Part shown: positions 12,415-22,380 of the stretch, in pieces
Numbering within the stretch: position 1 is the first letter of the stretch
Layout: each line of letters starts with the position of its first letter
Made by a program: the position numbers and the translations under genes
The notes under the pieces: model-generated
Databases searched by the model: none
What the model was told of the DNA's origin: nothing
What the model saw: only the letters and a program-made list of their open reading frames with translations
NCBI GenBank assembly: GCA_022385805.1
Contig: MU277678.1
Location: 104,398 to 168,397, forward strand
DNA: 64,000 bases
Direction of reading: 5' to 3'
From: Pilatotrama ljubarskyi
Taxonomy: Eukaryota > Basidiomycota > Agaricomycetes > Polyporales > Polyporaceae

Positions 12415-13141
12415 AGCTGTTGCGGCAACCGATGCGTCCGTGCGGTGGTGAGCTCCGACCTACAAGCCCACCTATCAGTTCTGACGGCGTGGCAAGGCAG
12501 CAGTCATTGCTAGGAATCGAGGCCGGCGGAAGCCTTCCCGAGACGAATCAAACCTGTGCCCTGAGCACGTTCGTCCGACCCGATCATGTATGGATTGCGG
12601 TGTGGTAACGTCAGTGGCGGAGATGAACTTAGAAAAGCTCAAACCATATTGGTGCCGGGGATGTCGGCCAACGGAGCGATGACTTGCACGCGTACGGGTT
12701 CTCTTACGTGCAAGTCGGCTTTGATAGACATGTGAATGGGCAACTTCGAGCATCTTAGATGGCGCGGGCATATATAGAGCAGTTCAGGGATGACTCACGC
12801 GACCAGAGGATGTTGGACGGCATCTCAGTATGCGTTCAGTCCATTGTGATATGGACTGCCGGTATGGTTGAGGAGACGCTAAGCACTTGAAGCCGCGTAT
12901 GACGACTTATGCGATGAATCGACAAAGTGATGCACGCTTGACATCTCACGCACGCCTATCTTACAAATAGACATCGTACAATGCAGGGATACTCTCGATA
13001 CTGGACTGGCGAGAAGCGTCAGTCGTTGATCATCGGAATGCGAATAATCAGCAGTAGATACATACCAAAGGGGAGAGATGACGGTCTCTGGATCGGTTCA
13101 AACAAGCGCGGGGAGCGTTACACTGGACCTGTCGTTCTGCT
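12415..13141. other. Intergenic region
   Basis: Promoter side of PhoD copy 2 and the 3' flank of the first class II aldolase gene. A TATATAT stretch near 12769 could serve transcription toward the PhoD gene but is about 350 bases from its start. No gene is seen. Confidence 0.5.
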
Positions 13142-14368
13142 CTACAACTTCGACATCTCCGCCGGATGGCCGTGTTCCGGGCCAAAATTGAACGATACCC
13201 CTTCTTGCGCTTCGAGCAACTGGAAGCGCGACAACCCATTAAAATAGCCAGCGTACATCGTACCGACGACGCCGTGAGTGAACGCGGCCTCCTTCGCGGG
13301 TATCTTCTTGGTCTTCTGACCGGTACCGGCAGCCGCGGCATCGGCGGCAAGCTGCACCTGGCAGGATTTTTCGAGGGAGACGTAGAAGTGGACCGTTGCT
13401 TCGATGCTGTCTGTGGCGACGAGAAGGCCGTGGTTCTGACCTCGCCGTGAGCGAGTTAAGCTATGAGACGTGAGCGACGAGCGCAGCTGACCTGCAAGAT
13501 AACAGCCTAAAAAGAGCATCAGCACCTTCTTTGTTCATCCTTAGGCAGTTCTACATACCTTCTTGTTACCCAGGGCCTTCGCGATATGCGCGCCCTCCTG
13601 CTCGTTCAGCACCACACCGCCGTACTGGTCATACAGTCCGTGGTCCTGCCAGTGGATAGGGTTTAAGCCGAACTCTAGGGAGCACGATGTCTCACACATG
13701 CCACGCACCTCGAAAAACGCACAGCTATCCTGCGTGATGATGTCGAGCGGCTTTCCGAGAGTCGAGAACGCGCGTCCATACACGGAGTGGGTGTGCGCCG
13801 CGCAGTTCACGTCAGGACGCTTGCTGTGGACGGTCGAGTGGATCATGAATGCGGCTCTGTTGAGCAGCGTGTTCGGCCCGGACTCCGCGATTTGCACGTT
13901 CGCATGGTGGTCTACAAGGAGGAGGTCCTGCGGTTGAATGAGGCAGAAATGCTTGCCCTAGGTTGCATAGATGAGCGGCGCATAAGCTGAGAGAATCACG
14001 CTTTACGTACGAATGGGTTAACCCAGAAGCAGTCGGGACGAATTGGGTCCTTTCATACGAAGTGAGCATGGGCTCCGTTTGCTACCAATTCTCGCTGCCT
14101 GCTCACCCGGACGGTAATGTGGCCTGCAACACCTTCATCGTATCCCAGGTTCCCTGTACAATGAATGCATAGTGAATAGGACCATGCATACGCGAGCATA
14201 CGTAAACGGCGTACCGAAGATTCTGAAGGCTTGAGCGAGGCGGAACTTGATGTACTCGCGTTCGAGTTGCTTGGAGCTGAACTTCGGAGGCGTCGGGAGG
14301 ATACCGATAGCAGAGGCATGCCTGGCACCCTCATAGGGGGCCACAATCTCGTTCGTAGAGGACATCAT
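13142..14368 (-). CDS. Class II aldolase/adducin-domain protein, copy 1
   Basis: Zinc-dependent aldolase/adducin fold, as in fuculose-phosphate aldolase and many fungal proteins of unknown substrate. The N-terminal exon begins MMSSTNEIVAPYEG and contains PPKFSSKQLEREYIKFRLAQAFRIFG. Further exons give LGYDEGVAGHITVR, FWVNPF-like and ESGPNTLLNRAAFMIHSTVH, then the metal-binding AAHTHSVYGRAF with its HxH, and NHGLLVATDSIEATVHFYV with the third histidine. The end is FNFGPEHGHPAEMSKL with stop at 13142-13144. Two start codons are adjacent (14368 and 14365). The gene at 16759-17981 is a paralogue. The family is certain; the substrate is not known. Confidence 0.85.
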
Positions 14369-14437
14369 CGTGTGCGGGACGGTCTGTGGCTGAAGAAGGG
14401 GTAGCCCTAGCTCACGGCCTGCAGACAGTCATGGGTC

Positions 14438-14444
14438 CTATATA
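14438..14444 (-). promoter_or_regulatory. TATA box of class II aldolase copy 1
   Basis: TATATAG on the minus strand, about 70 bases before the start codon at 14368, at a plausible core-promoter distance. Confidence 0.5.
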
Positions 14445-14891
14445 GAGCTCGAACGGCGACCTCTCATGCTCGTTCCAGCAACCTGGTTCCATTAGTGTCG
14501 TGAACGCAAGGGGTGCTCCTGAGATACGCGTATCAGCTGGACGAGCGAGATATATATGCATGCAGAGTGAGAGAAAGAAGGAGAGCCTCGCGCTAGACGC
14601 AGCACCGCATGCGCTTCGATTGGCTTGCCCTGCGCGCGGCTTGAGTGCGGCTTGTCACAAGCACGCTCGGCCGACGCGTCAAAGGGTCCTCGAAGACGTC
14701 CCAGTTGCGTCCCAATAGCAACTCGACATGCGGATTAGAGGAACGGTACTCGGGCATCCACATCCACTCATTTGACCTGAGAATCCTGGGCGGATAGATT
14801 GTTCAGTGGTAGGGCACTGCTTGCAATGGATGTACACATAATCACTACTACTACCGTGATAATTGCACTACTTTCTACGCGCACTAGCCTC
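14445..14891. other. Intergenic region
   Basis: Upstream flank of class II aldolase copy 1 and 3' flank of the zinc-finger gene. No gene or repeat is supported. Confidence 0.5.
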
Positions 14892-16188
14892 TCAACGCGC
14901 CCCGACCTTATTACCAGGTAAGTATGGCGCCAGCGCGTCTCCGAAACAAATCCCGGCATGCGTGCGCAGATGCCTCCTCAGCGCATCCTTCCGACTGAAC
15001 ACCTTCCGGCATCCGCCCACCATGTAAAGTCCCTCGTACAGAAACGGCTCCTCCAGCAGCACGGCGGTCGGTACTCTGCACTCCTGCGCGTCGATGAGCG
15101 GGACCCCGCAACAGACCCAGAGCGCTTCATCCGTGTTGGTCGGGCGCGTGTGCGTCGCGATGTGCCTCTTGAGATCGGGGCTGCGCTTCTTGCGCTGGAC
15201 GTACGAGCAGTACGGACACTTCCACGGATTCGTTGGGAGCCAGCCCAGGGGACTAGTAGAGGTCGCTGGAGATACCACAGCGTTTCGGCGAGGGCAATGA
15301 ACGAGCTCTGAAGGCGACGAGTGGCGGGATGAGGATGCGGAAGCGCAGGCTTTGGGGTAAGGTGAACGCGTGCTACCACCAGTGCCACGCTTGGAACGCC
15401 GACCGGAGGTCTCAGAAGCTGGAGGGGCGCTCCCAAGTTCAGATCCTGAGACACTTGAGGTGTCCTGGATGGTAGTCGGCGTGGGTGCGGGATTGACAGG
15501 GGACAATGAGGCAGGAGGTGGAATCGACAAAGAAGCGCCGCTCTCAGGGGAAGATGGATAGATGAGGGCGTCGGCAATGCTCGAGTATGAGCTTTGGTAG
15601 ATGGTAGGAGCGTAGGTCTGGAATTCCTTTGCATGTGTGGCGGAGTACTCCGCAGCGGAAAGCGGGACGGGGTGGGGGTGGTGGATGGGTTCGTCAAGAC
15701 CGGAACGTACATTGCATTGATACACCGCTGAGAGATCTGAGTGCTCGAAACCGGACGCGTACCAGCGTGTATACTGGTCATGGGGAGATTCGGTTTGGCC
15801 ATCGAAAGGTGATACCGCATTCGGGATGGAAGGGTCGTAGACGGAGGTGCCCAATGACGCCGATGTGGATGGTACGACATGGTCTACAGAGACTGCAGAG
15901 CTGTCACGTTGTGTCGCAAGACTGGGACGAGATGATCAGAGGGGTTGTCATGACGGCTGCGATGAGCACGTACTAGTTATCCGAGAGCTCTGCCCCGAAG
16001 TGTATGTGCGCGTTGTGGTACGGATATTGCAGGCTGTCCATGGAAGCGGTATGTCCGCACGCATCAAGTATAGCAAAGGTGGCATGCAAAAATGCTTGAG
16101 AGTAGCCATAGACACATGTCTGGCTATCCTGGAGAGGGAAGTGGTTGCTCGAAGAGGGCAGAGGAGTGACGGGGGAGTCCACTGGCAT
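14892..16188 (-). CDS. C2H2 zinc-finger protein, putative transcription factor
   Basis: Two exons (15974-16188 and 14892-15900) with a 73-base intron give 407 residues. The longest frame in the second exon opens with TTG, not ATG, so the start lies upstream; splicing to the ATG at 16188 restores frame and reads GAELSDNYSAVSVDHVV across the junction. The N-terminal half is low-complexity, rich in Ser, Pro and Tyr. A basic stretch (GRRSKRG) precedes the fingers. The C-terminal third has WKCPYCSYVQRKKRSPDLKR followed by HIATH, and a second unit GGCRKVFSRKDALRRHLRTH, both C2H2-like, with a Cys-rich linker between. Nuclear DNA binding is inferred. It sits between the two aldolase paralogues, but control of them is only a guess. 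Confidence 0.75.
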
Positions 16189-16758
16189 CTCGCAGGATGG
16201 ATAGGATCCGGGGGGGAGCTGGGGGTGGTGTGGGATGCATGGCTGGTGTAGGCTTTATGGCGTCCGAGAGAACGGTGAGGTACGCCTGTCGTTGTGTGCC
16301 GGGATGCGCGAGCAAGACCGTCTTTGCCAAACCTGGCCGCAGGATGCAGCACCAGCAGTACCCCTTCAGCTAATCACACCGATATATCACATATGAGGGT
16401 GATCTTCCCACGACTCCTCCCAGATCTTCCCTTTGCATGTCGGGCGCCTCTGTTCACTTGAGCGTCTATTGCCTTTCGACCGCAAGGCGCTTTATTCTTG
16501 ACATGTCTGCTTGACAGAGTACACTCGAGAACGTCGTGATCAATACGAAGTTCTCTCCGTCATCTGGCTCACTCATGTCCCCAATCCGGGCATCGTTCAC
16601 ACTGATACGGGTTTAGGTCCTATGTGGTTTCGGAGAGCCCACACATTGCGACGCAACACATCCTGTTTTTACAGTATGCAAGGGAAACCACGACATGATA
16701 TACTACACGGTCAAGATACAAGATGCCCCAAAGGTGCCTCGTCACGACTCTTGATACT
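16189..16758. other. Intergenic region
   Basis: Promoter side of the zinc-finger gene and 3' flank of class II aldolase copy 2. No supported gene. Confidence 0.5.
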
Positions 16759-17981
16759 TCAGAGCCTTGCCTGCTTCGTCTGCGTCCCGCGCGCGAAGTC
16801 GAATGACACTCCCTCCTGCACTTCCAACAGCTCGAAATGGGGGCGTCCGCTGAACCAGCCGCCGTACATAGTTCCGGTGATCTTGTACACCATCTCCGCC
16901 TCCTGCGCGGGGATCTCGATAGGCTTTCGTCCCATGCCAGCTGCGGCCGCATGGGCGGCGAGCTCGACTTGGCAGCACTTCTCCATCGTGATGAAGAAGT
17001 GAACCGTCGCCTCGATGCTATCGGTCGCGACGAGGAGACCATGGTTCTAGTGACTCGTGAGCACGATTCGTCCGCTAAGGCTTGCCATGCACTAGAGCTG
17101 ACCTGCAATATCACCGCCTGGGTGGAATGTCAGACCTGTGCAAAGGCACATCGGTGAGACCGCCACGTACCTTCTTAGAGCCCAGCTTCTTCGCGATGTG
17201 CTCCCCTTCTTCTTCCCCGATAACGACACCACCATACTGATCGTATACAGCGTGGTCCTTATTGAATACGTTAGCCAGGATAACGCCATACTCTGTTGTA
17301 AAGCACTGACCTGATAGAAAGCGCAGCTGTCCTGCGTGATCATGGCTAGCTCCTTGCCGAACGCTGAGAATGCGCGCCCGTACACAGAGTGCGAGTGGGC
17401 AGCGCAGTGCACGTCGGGGCGCGCTGCGTGTATAGCAGAGTGTATCATGAACGCTGCTTTGTTGAGCAGCGTGTTGGGACCTGACTCGGCGACCTGTACC
17501 TGCCCGTGGTGGTCTACGAGGATGAGGTCCTCCGGCTGCATCATAGAGAAGTGTTTGCCCTTCGGAGTTGTGTGAGCGGATCCCATCCTGACAGAGTTCA
17601 TGAGTCGGGGACTGAGGCCACTCACGAAGGGGTTCACCCAGAAGCAATCCGTGCGGATGACATCCTGAGTGACTGATGAGCAGTGCTCTCCTGAAGCGGG
17701 GCAATCTCTTTGCTCACACGGACAGTTATGTGCCCCGCAACACCTTCATCGTAGCCGAGTTTCCCTGTTAAGAATTAGCAACCTATGGTACACACTCACT
17801 CGTCCACTTATGCATGCCGCTCACCGAAAATCCTGTAAGCCTGTGCAAGGCGGAACTTCAGAAACTCGCGCTCCTGCTGCTTGGAGACGAACTTTGGGGG
17901 CATCGGCATCGCCCCGATAGAGACACTGCTGCTCTTTCCCATGTATGAGCTATCGCTCGTAGCAGTAGCATCGGAGGACAT
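16759..17981 (-). CDS. Class II aldolase/adducin-domain protein, copy 2
   Basis: Paralogue of the gene at 13142-14368, with the same exon order. It starts at the ATG at 17981 with MSSDATATSDSSYMGKSSSV, then PPKFVSKQQEREFLKFRLAQ and AYRIFG. Middle exons contain ESGPNTLLNKAAFMIHSAIH, AAHSHSVYGRAFSAFGKE (metal-binding HxH) and ITQDSCAFYQ. The penultimate exon gives NHGLLVATDSIEATVHFFIT. The end is GTMYGGWFSGRPHFELLEVQ then EGVSFDFARG, with stop at 16759-16761. An AT-rich CTATATTA stretch on the minus strand, about 90 bases upstream, may be its TATA box. Function beyond the zinc aldolase/adducin fold is unknown. Confidence 0.85.
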
Positions 17982-18456
17982 TGCAATGTATAGGACTTGG
18001 ACACAATGCGACAGTCTGAGGGCAAGTAGGAGGCGGCACGAACGATCTGAGGTATGCAGGGGCCCGCTGTAATATAGGGTGTCGCCTACTCCGCCGGCAA
18101 TGTACACTCCCTAGGTCGCCGGTCCCCGATCATAAGGTGCTGCGCCGAGGCTGGGAGCGTCAGCTGGACGCGCAGGACTTGCGCGCATTGTGGGAGGCGG
18201 CAGACAGGGGTGAGAGTGGTCAGGCGGAGTCGGAGTCTATCATGGCTCGGTCCACGACACTCCGACTTTCACGGACTGCTGTGGCTGCAGCTACATGATA
18301 GAAGTGCATGACACTGCGCTATGCATACAACAAGTGCACGAAGGTAGTTTGGCGTAGGATAGTTATTTATGAAGGCTGTAAGATGGATCTGAACCGACGA
18401 CCAGGATGTAATAGTAATGTATTGCGATCGGTCTGCTGTCAATGTTCGCTGTTGAG
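17982..18456. other. Intergenic region
   Basis: Promoter side of class II aldolase copy 2 and 3' flank of the SWIM/RING gene. No gene supported. Confidence 0.5.
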
Positions 18457-20911
18457 CTAGAGGTAGTCCTCGTACTCGCGGAAACCGTAGTAGCGGCGGC
18501 CACGGGTAGGTCCGTGGTAATCTACACGGCCGGACAGATGGCAGGTGGGATTCAGGTGGGATGCAAATCTAGTGGATTACAACGGCAATCATGTAAGAAT
18601 CCAATTGGAAGTTCACTTGGATTCCGCCCGCCAGGAAATCAGCTGGGAAACAAACTAGCGCCACCTGGATTCCAGCGATCGCATCACTGGCGCATCTCCA
18701 TCCACCTTGCATTCAAGAGTCTGGCTGCTGGCTCGCTCGAATACGCACTTTGCGCTTTTCCGACGGGCTCTGGGGTGATGTCTCAGGGGGGTCTCGGGCG
18801 CTCGACAGCGACCTCATCTTGTCTCCAACGTCCACGTCACCAAGGTCTTTGACTCTCCTCGTCTGCCCCTCTCTCTGCTCCTGCTGCCCTTCTATTGCCC
18901 TTCGTGTCTACTACTGAGTACTGAGTCTCTCCTGTTTACATCACTCCACACTCCATTGCTCAGAATATGTCAAGCTCTCGTGAGCCACGGTGGTGAGTCA
19001 TCTTGCCTGTATCCATCCATGCCGGCAGCCAGCTCAGTGCGACACCTGCGACCTCGTGCATGGCGGGACTCCAGTCTTCTGCTCATGACCTCCTAGAAGT
19101 AAGTGTCCTGCATCAGCTATGCTGATTTCGCTCCCGAGGCCATCCTGCCCTACTACGTAGTCAATAGTACCCCGCCGTTGCCAGTGTCATATGCGTGCGT
19201 TAACGGCCTTCGTTTGTACTTAGCATGTACTGCTGCCATTGAATAACAATGACCATTATCTTATTTGTTACGGTACTACTCGAATGCTCAATATGAGGGA
19301 GGACTGGGGCTCGATGTGCAGCTCATGCCTGCGGCGGCGGGTGCTGCACTGGGGTTGCTCCAGGTCACGATTGCCATATTTGTGGCTAGTTTTTCTTTCG
19401 GTTTCCATGAGGTCGAACCTTGGCGAATCAATGGTCAGGTCGTTGGAATCCAGGGGTTTTCCGGACAGGTGGATTCCAAGTGATCTCGCGCTGGACGCCA
19501 GTGATTTTATTTCCATTTGGATTCCACGCGCGGACTGTCCGGCGGTGTAACAGAAACATAACAGTCAGCTTCCTCACATCCCACGTACGCCGAGCGCACT
19601 CACAGGAGCTGGTATCGCGAACAGGGCTCACGCCGGCGACGTCGGCCAAGTTGAGGTATCCCTCCATGGAGCGAGCAGCGGCTTTTCCGCCCGCCGCAGT
19701 TGTAATGACCCACGTCGCTCGGCAGAAAACACAGGTTACGCCACCCTTTGCAGCCTTCGCCCCTATGACACATGGGACATCAGTCTCCGGACCTACAGGC
19801 CTTACGTGCGAGGCACAACTCACATTGCTGGAAGCACTCCTTGTGCAAGCCATTGCCGCACTCTTCGCAGAACGTCAGGAGTTTCTCTGCTGCATTATGC
19901 ATATTCTCGTAGCAAATAGGGCAGTCGTCGTCCTCGCCTGGAAGGCGTTTCTTCCCGCCCGTCTGAGAGCTGGAAGCGACGGCCTTGCCGGTAGCTTGGG
20001 CATATGCATTACGGATGCGTTCATGAGCTATGGCTGCGGGCGCACGTGGTGCATTGGCGAAAATCTCTTCGAGCTCGGACGTCAGAAGTGCCCTGGCATA
20101 AGGTGAGCTCAGGGACGATGGCGCGGAAAATCCAAGCGCACTTCTGGTACCAGTGAACGGACTTCTGGGTGACCTGGAGAACTGCATCAAACGGTGAGCA
20201 AAATGCTGTACCCTTGTATGGCGACCTTAGCGATTACCCTTGAGGAAGATGAAGAGCTGAGGGGATTCATCAGCCGATTTGGTAAACCGTTGAAGACATC
20301 CGCCACCTACGATATGTTTGCAGTGGTTGCCTTTCATGGCGTCCGGACCTGCGGAACTACAATCGGTAACCAGCAGATGAGCTTGAAAACAACACTGACA
20401 GGTGCACGACGGCTTCTTGTCGATTACGACCGTATAAACCTGCAACATGAAAATGAGCCACTGCGAGATACATCATAGCCACACTTCCTCTGTACACGTA
20501 CATTCCCGGTTGAACCCAACACACTGAACTCCTCCCTGAGTTCATTGCCTTCTCTCTTTCGGTCTATCATGAAGAACCTATCATAAGATAATCAGCGTGG
20601 CGATAAAGGAACAGCGAGATTCGCCCAAACCTCTGGGCCATCACTCTGTGAACGCGCTCGATGATATTCTGCGGACATGCCTTCTTAAAGATGGCACCGC
20701 GTTTCTCAGGAACGGGAGCGTTAGGGTCCTTGACTTTCCGCTGCCTCTTCGCGGCTGGCTTCTTTGGCGGCGAGTCTGGCACGATAGGATTCATGGACGA
20801 GCCGGCCACAGCGGGATAGCTCGCGGAGTAAGCATAGCTAGACGAGCCCATCGCCGTGGACGCCCAGTCAGAATACGGGTCTTCGGTCGCTTTTCTCTTT
20901 CGCGGGGGCAT
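18457..20911 (-). CDS. SWIM and RING-type zinc-finger protein, probable E3 ubiquitin ligase
   Basis: Nine exons (20631-20911, 20502-20577, 20400-20439, 20311-20348, 20238-20256, 20142-20181, 19824-20092, 19604-19762, 18457-18521) sum to 987 bases, 328 residues in one frame. A basic N-terminus (MPPRKRK) leads to a SWIM motif at about residues 130-145: KPSCTC joined to PDAMKGNHCKHI, the CxC...CxH zinc site. A RING-type unit follows from about residue 220: DDCPICYENM, FCEECGNGLHKECFQQWAK, then CVFCRATWV. SWIM plus RING is the layout of ZSWIM2-like ubiquitin ligases. The last intron is 1,082 bases because it holds a transposon-like insert. Splicing across it gives the tail DTSSYYHGPTRGRRYYGFRE; reading through gives an unrelated tail and a stop at 19428. 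It diverges from the cis-prenyltransferase across 132 bases. Confidence 0.85.
18525..18537 (+). repeat. Left terminal inverted repeat of the intronic element
   Basis: CACGGCCGGACAG; matches the reverse complement of 19535-19547 at 12 of 13 bases. Preceded by the TA at 18523-18524. Confidence 0.7.
19535..19547 (-). repeat. Right terminal inverted repeat of the intronic element
   Basis: Reads CACCGCCGGACAG on the minus strand. Followed by the TA at 19548-19549, the second copy of the target-site duplication. Confidence 0.7.
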
Positions 20912-21043
20912 TGCTGGATACTGCTAGACGCGGAGCAGGCGGAGGGTGTCGCGAGGTCGCGTTTGTCAAGTTGTGGCGAAGGCAAGACGCGCTCTCGGAC
21001 TTTGGCTCTCTCCCCGCGTCGGGGATATTCAAATTCCCACGAC
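20912..21043. promoter_or_regulatory. Short bidirectional promoter, SWIM/RING gene and cis-prenyltransferase
   Basis: The start codons of the two divergent genes are 132 bases apart, so both promoters must share or overlap this stretch. No TATA box is seen, which fits housekeeping-type initiation. Confidence 0.6.
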
Positions 21044-22112
21044 ATGCTACTCCGGCTCATCTCGTCCTCCCTCGCCTGGCTTAGAGACCAGGCCTCTGCC
21101 AAAGCAGAAGATGCCCTCATAGCCGTGCTTGCAGCGGGGCCAATACCTCAGCATGTCGCTTTCATTCTGGACGGAAACAGGCGGTATGCGCGGAGCAAGG
21201 GGATGCATGTCAAGCAAGGTCATACCGACGGCTTCTACACCCTACGGAAGGTGTGCCCTCCGTGTCAGGCGAGGTGTACGCGTGCTTGACACATGTACAG
21301 ATGCTTGAAATATGCATTAAGCTGGAAGTACGCTGCGTGAGCGCGTACGCCTTCTCCATAGAGAACTTCAAGCGGTCCCCGGAGGAAGTGACAGCGCTCA
21401 TGGACCTTGCGGAGGAAAAGCTGCTCGAGCTGTGTCAGAGAGGGTGCGTCTCTACATGATTTAATGTGTCCAGACGCCTGAACTGCGGTCAGAGATATCC
21501 TAGACCAGTACGGTATACGGCTTGTAGTCGTCGGTCACAGGGACATGTTGCCAGAGAGGGTTCTGGCCGCCGCTGAGAAGGCCGAAAACATGACCAAGAA
21601 CAACAACAGGTATGTCTCCCGCCTCACGCATAGAAATGAATACCGACCCGGGAACAATACCGAATCAGAGCCATCTTCAACCTCTGCATGCCTTACACCT
21701 CTCGGGACGAGATTGCCACTGCAGTGCAGTCGGTAATCCAGTCACGCTTAGACGACGACGCAGATGACACGTAAGTGCGTCTGCTCGTCCAGTTCCTTCA
21801 GATCACTAACCCCGGACCATAGCGAGATTACTGCTGAGGAGATCGACGCCCACCTCATGACTTCTGTCGCCGGGAGCCCGCCCTTGGACATCTTGGTCCG
21901 CAGCAGTGGGGTCAAGCGCCTCAGCGACTATATGCTCTGGCAGGTATGTCGTCTTGCCCCCTCCCCTGACGCCCGTCATGCTCAGAACTGCAACGTAGTG
22001 CTCGGAAGATACTCAGCTTCAGTTCTCATCCACTTATTGGCCCGAGTTCGGCATATGGGACTTCGTCCCCATGATCCTGGACTACCAGCGGAAGGTCTGG
22101 TCGAAGGCTTGA
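21044..22112 (+). CDS. cis-Prenyltransferase (dehydrodolichyl diphosphate synthase)
   Basis: Makes the long polyprenyl diphosphate precursor of dolichol at the ER by cis additions of isopentenyl diphosphate to farnesyl diphosphate. The first exon (21044-21250) encodes a short hydrophobic N-terminus, then the substrate-binding motif [18 protein letters not shown]. Later exons give [59 protein letters not shown], the family signature [20 protein letters not shown], and a tail containing [20 protein letters not shown]. It corresponds to yeast Rer2/Srt1 and human DHDDS. In eukaryotes the enzyme usually works with a Nus1/NgBR partner, which is not in this window. Stop at 22110-22112. Confidence 0.92.
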
Positions 22113-22380
22113 TATCACCTGGTTATCCTCTTCGTTTGCTTTCTAACTTATTATCTTGATCTTCGAGCATTATTGTCGCTTTGCAACTGCCAAATCGCAC
22201 ATACAATATACCTACATATGCATGTCCTATATACCATGTGGGGATGAGCGAGAGCGAGACTAGCTACGGAGATAACAGCATGCAGGAACAACAGAAACAG
22301 ACGCGAAACAAGAACAACGACAAAGCCAGCTAGATACAAACACAATAAGAAGACGTCGGTCCCAGTGAGCTTACACGCTA

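Larger units (their letters stand above)
18525..19547. mobile_element. Putative non-autonomous DNA transposon, 1,023 bases, inside an intron
   Basis: The element is bounded by 13-base terminal inverted repeats with one mismatch (CACGGCCGGACAG on the left, CACCGCCGGACAG on the right) and flanked by TA on both sides. GGATTCC/GGAATCC units cluster near both ends. No transposase-like frame is visible, so it would need to be mobilised by another element. Removing it with one TA turns a 1,082-base intron into a 57-base intron, the usual size here. The superfamily is unclear: TA duplication and CAC...GTG ends are compatible with several groups. Confidence 0.75.

Noticed and set aside
19428..19603. 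Alternative C-terminus of the SWIM/RING protein reading into the insert
   Set aside because: The spliced tail at 18457-18521 keeps frame and looks native, so read-through is the less likely form; kept only as a possible isoform.
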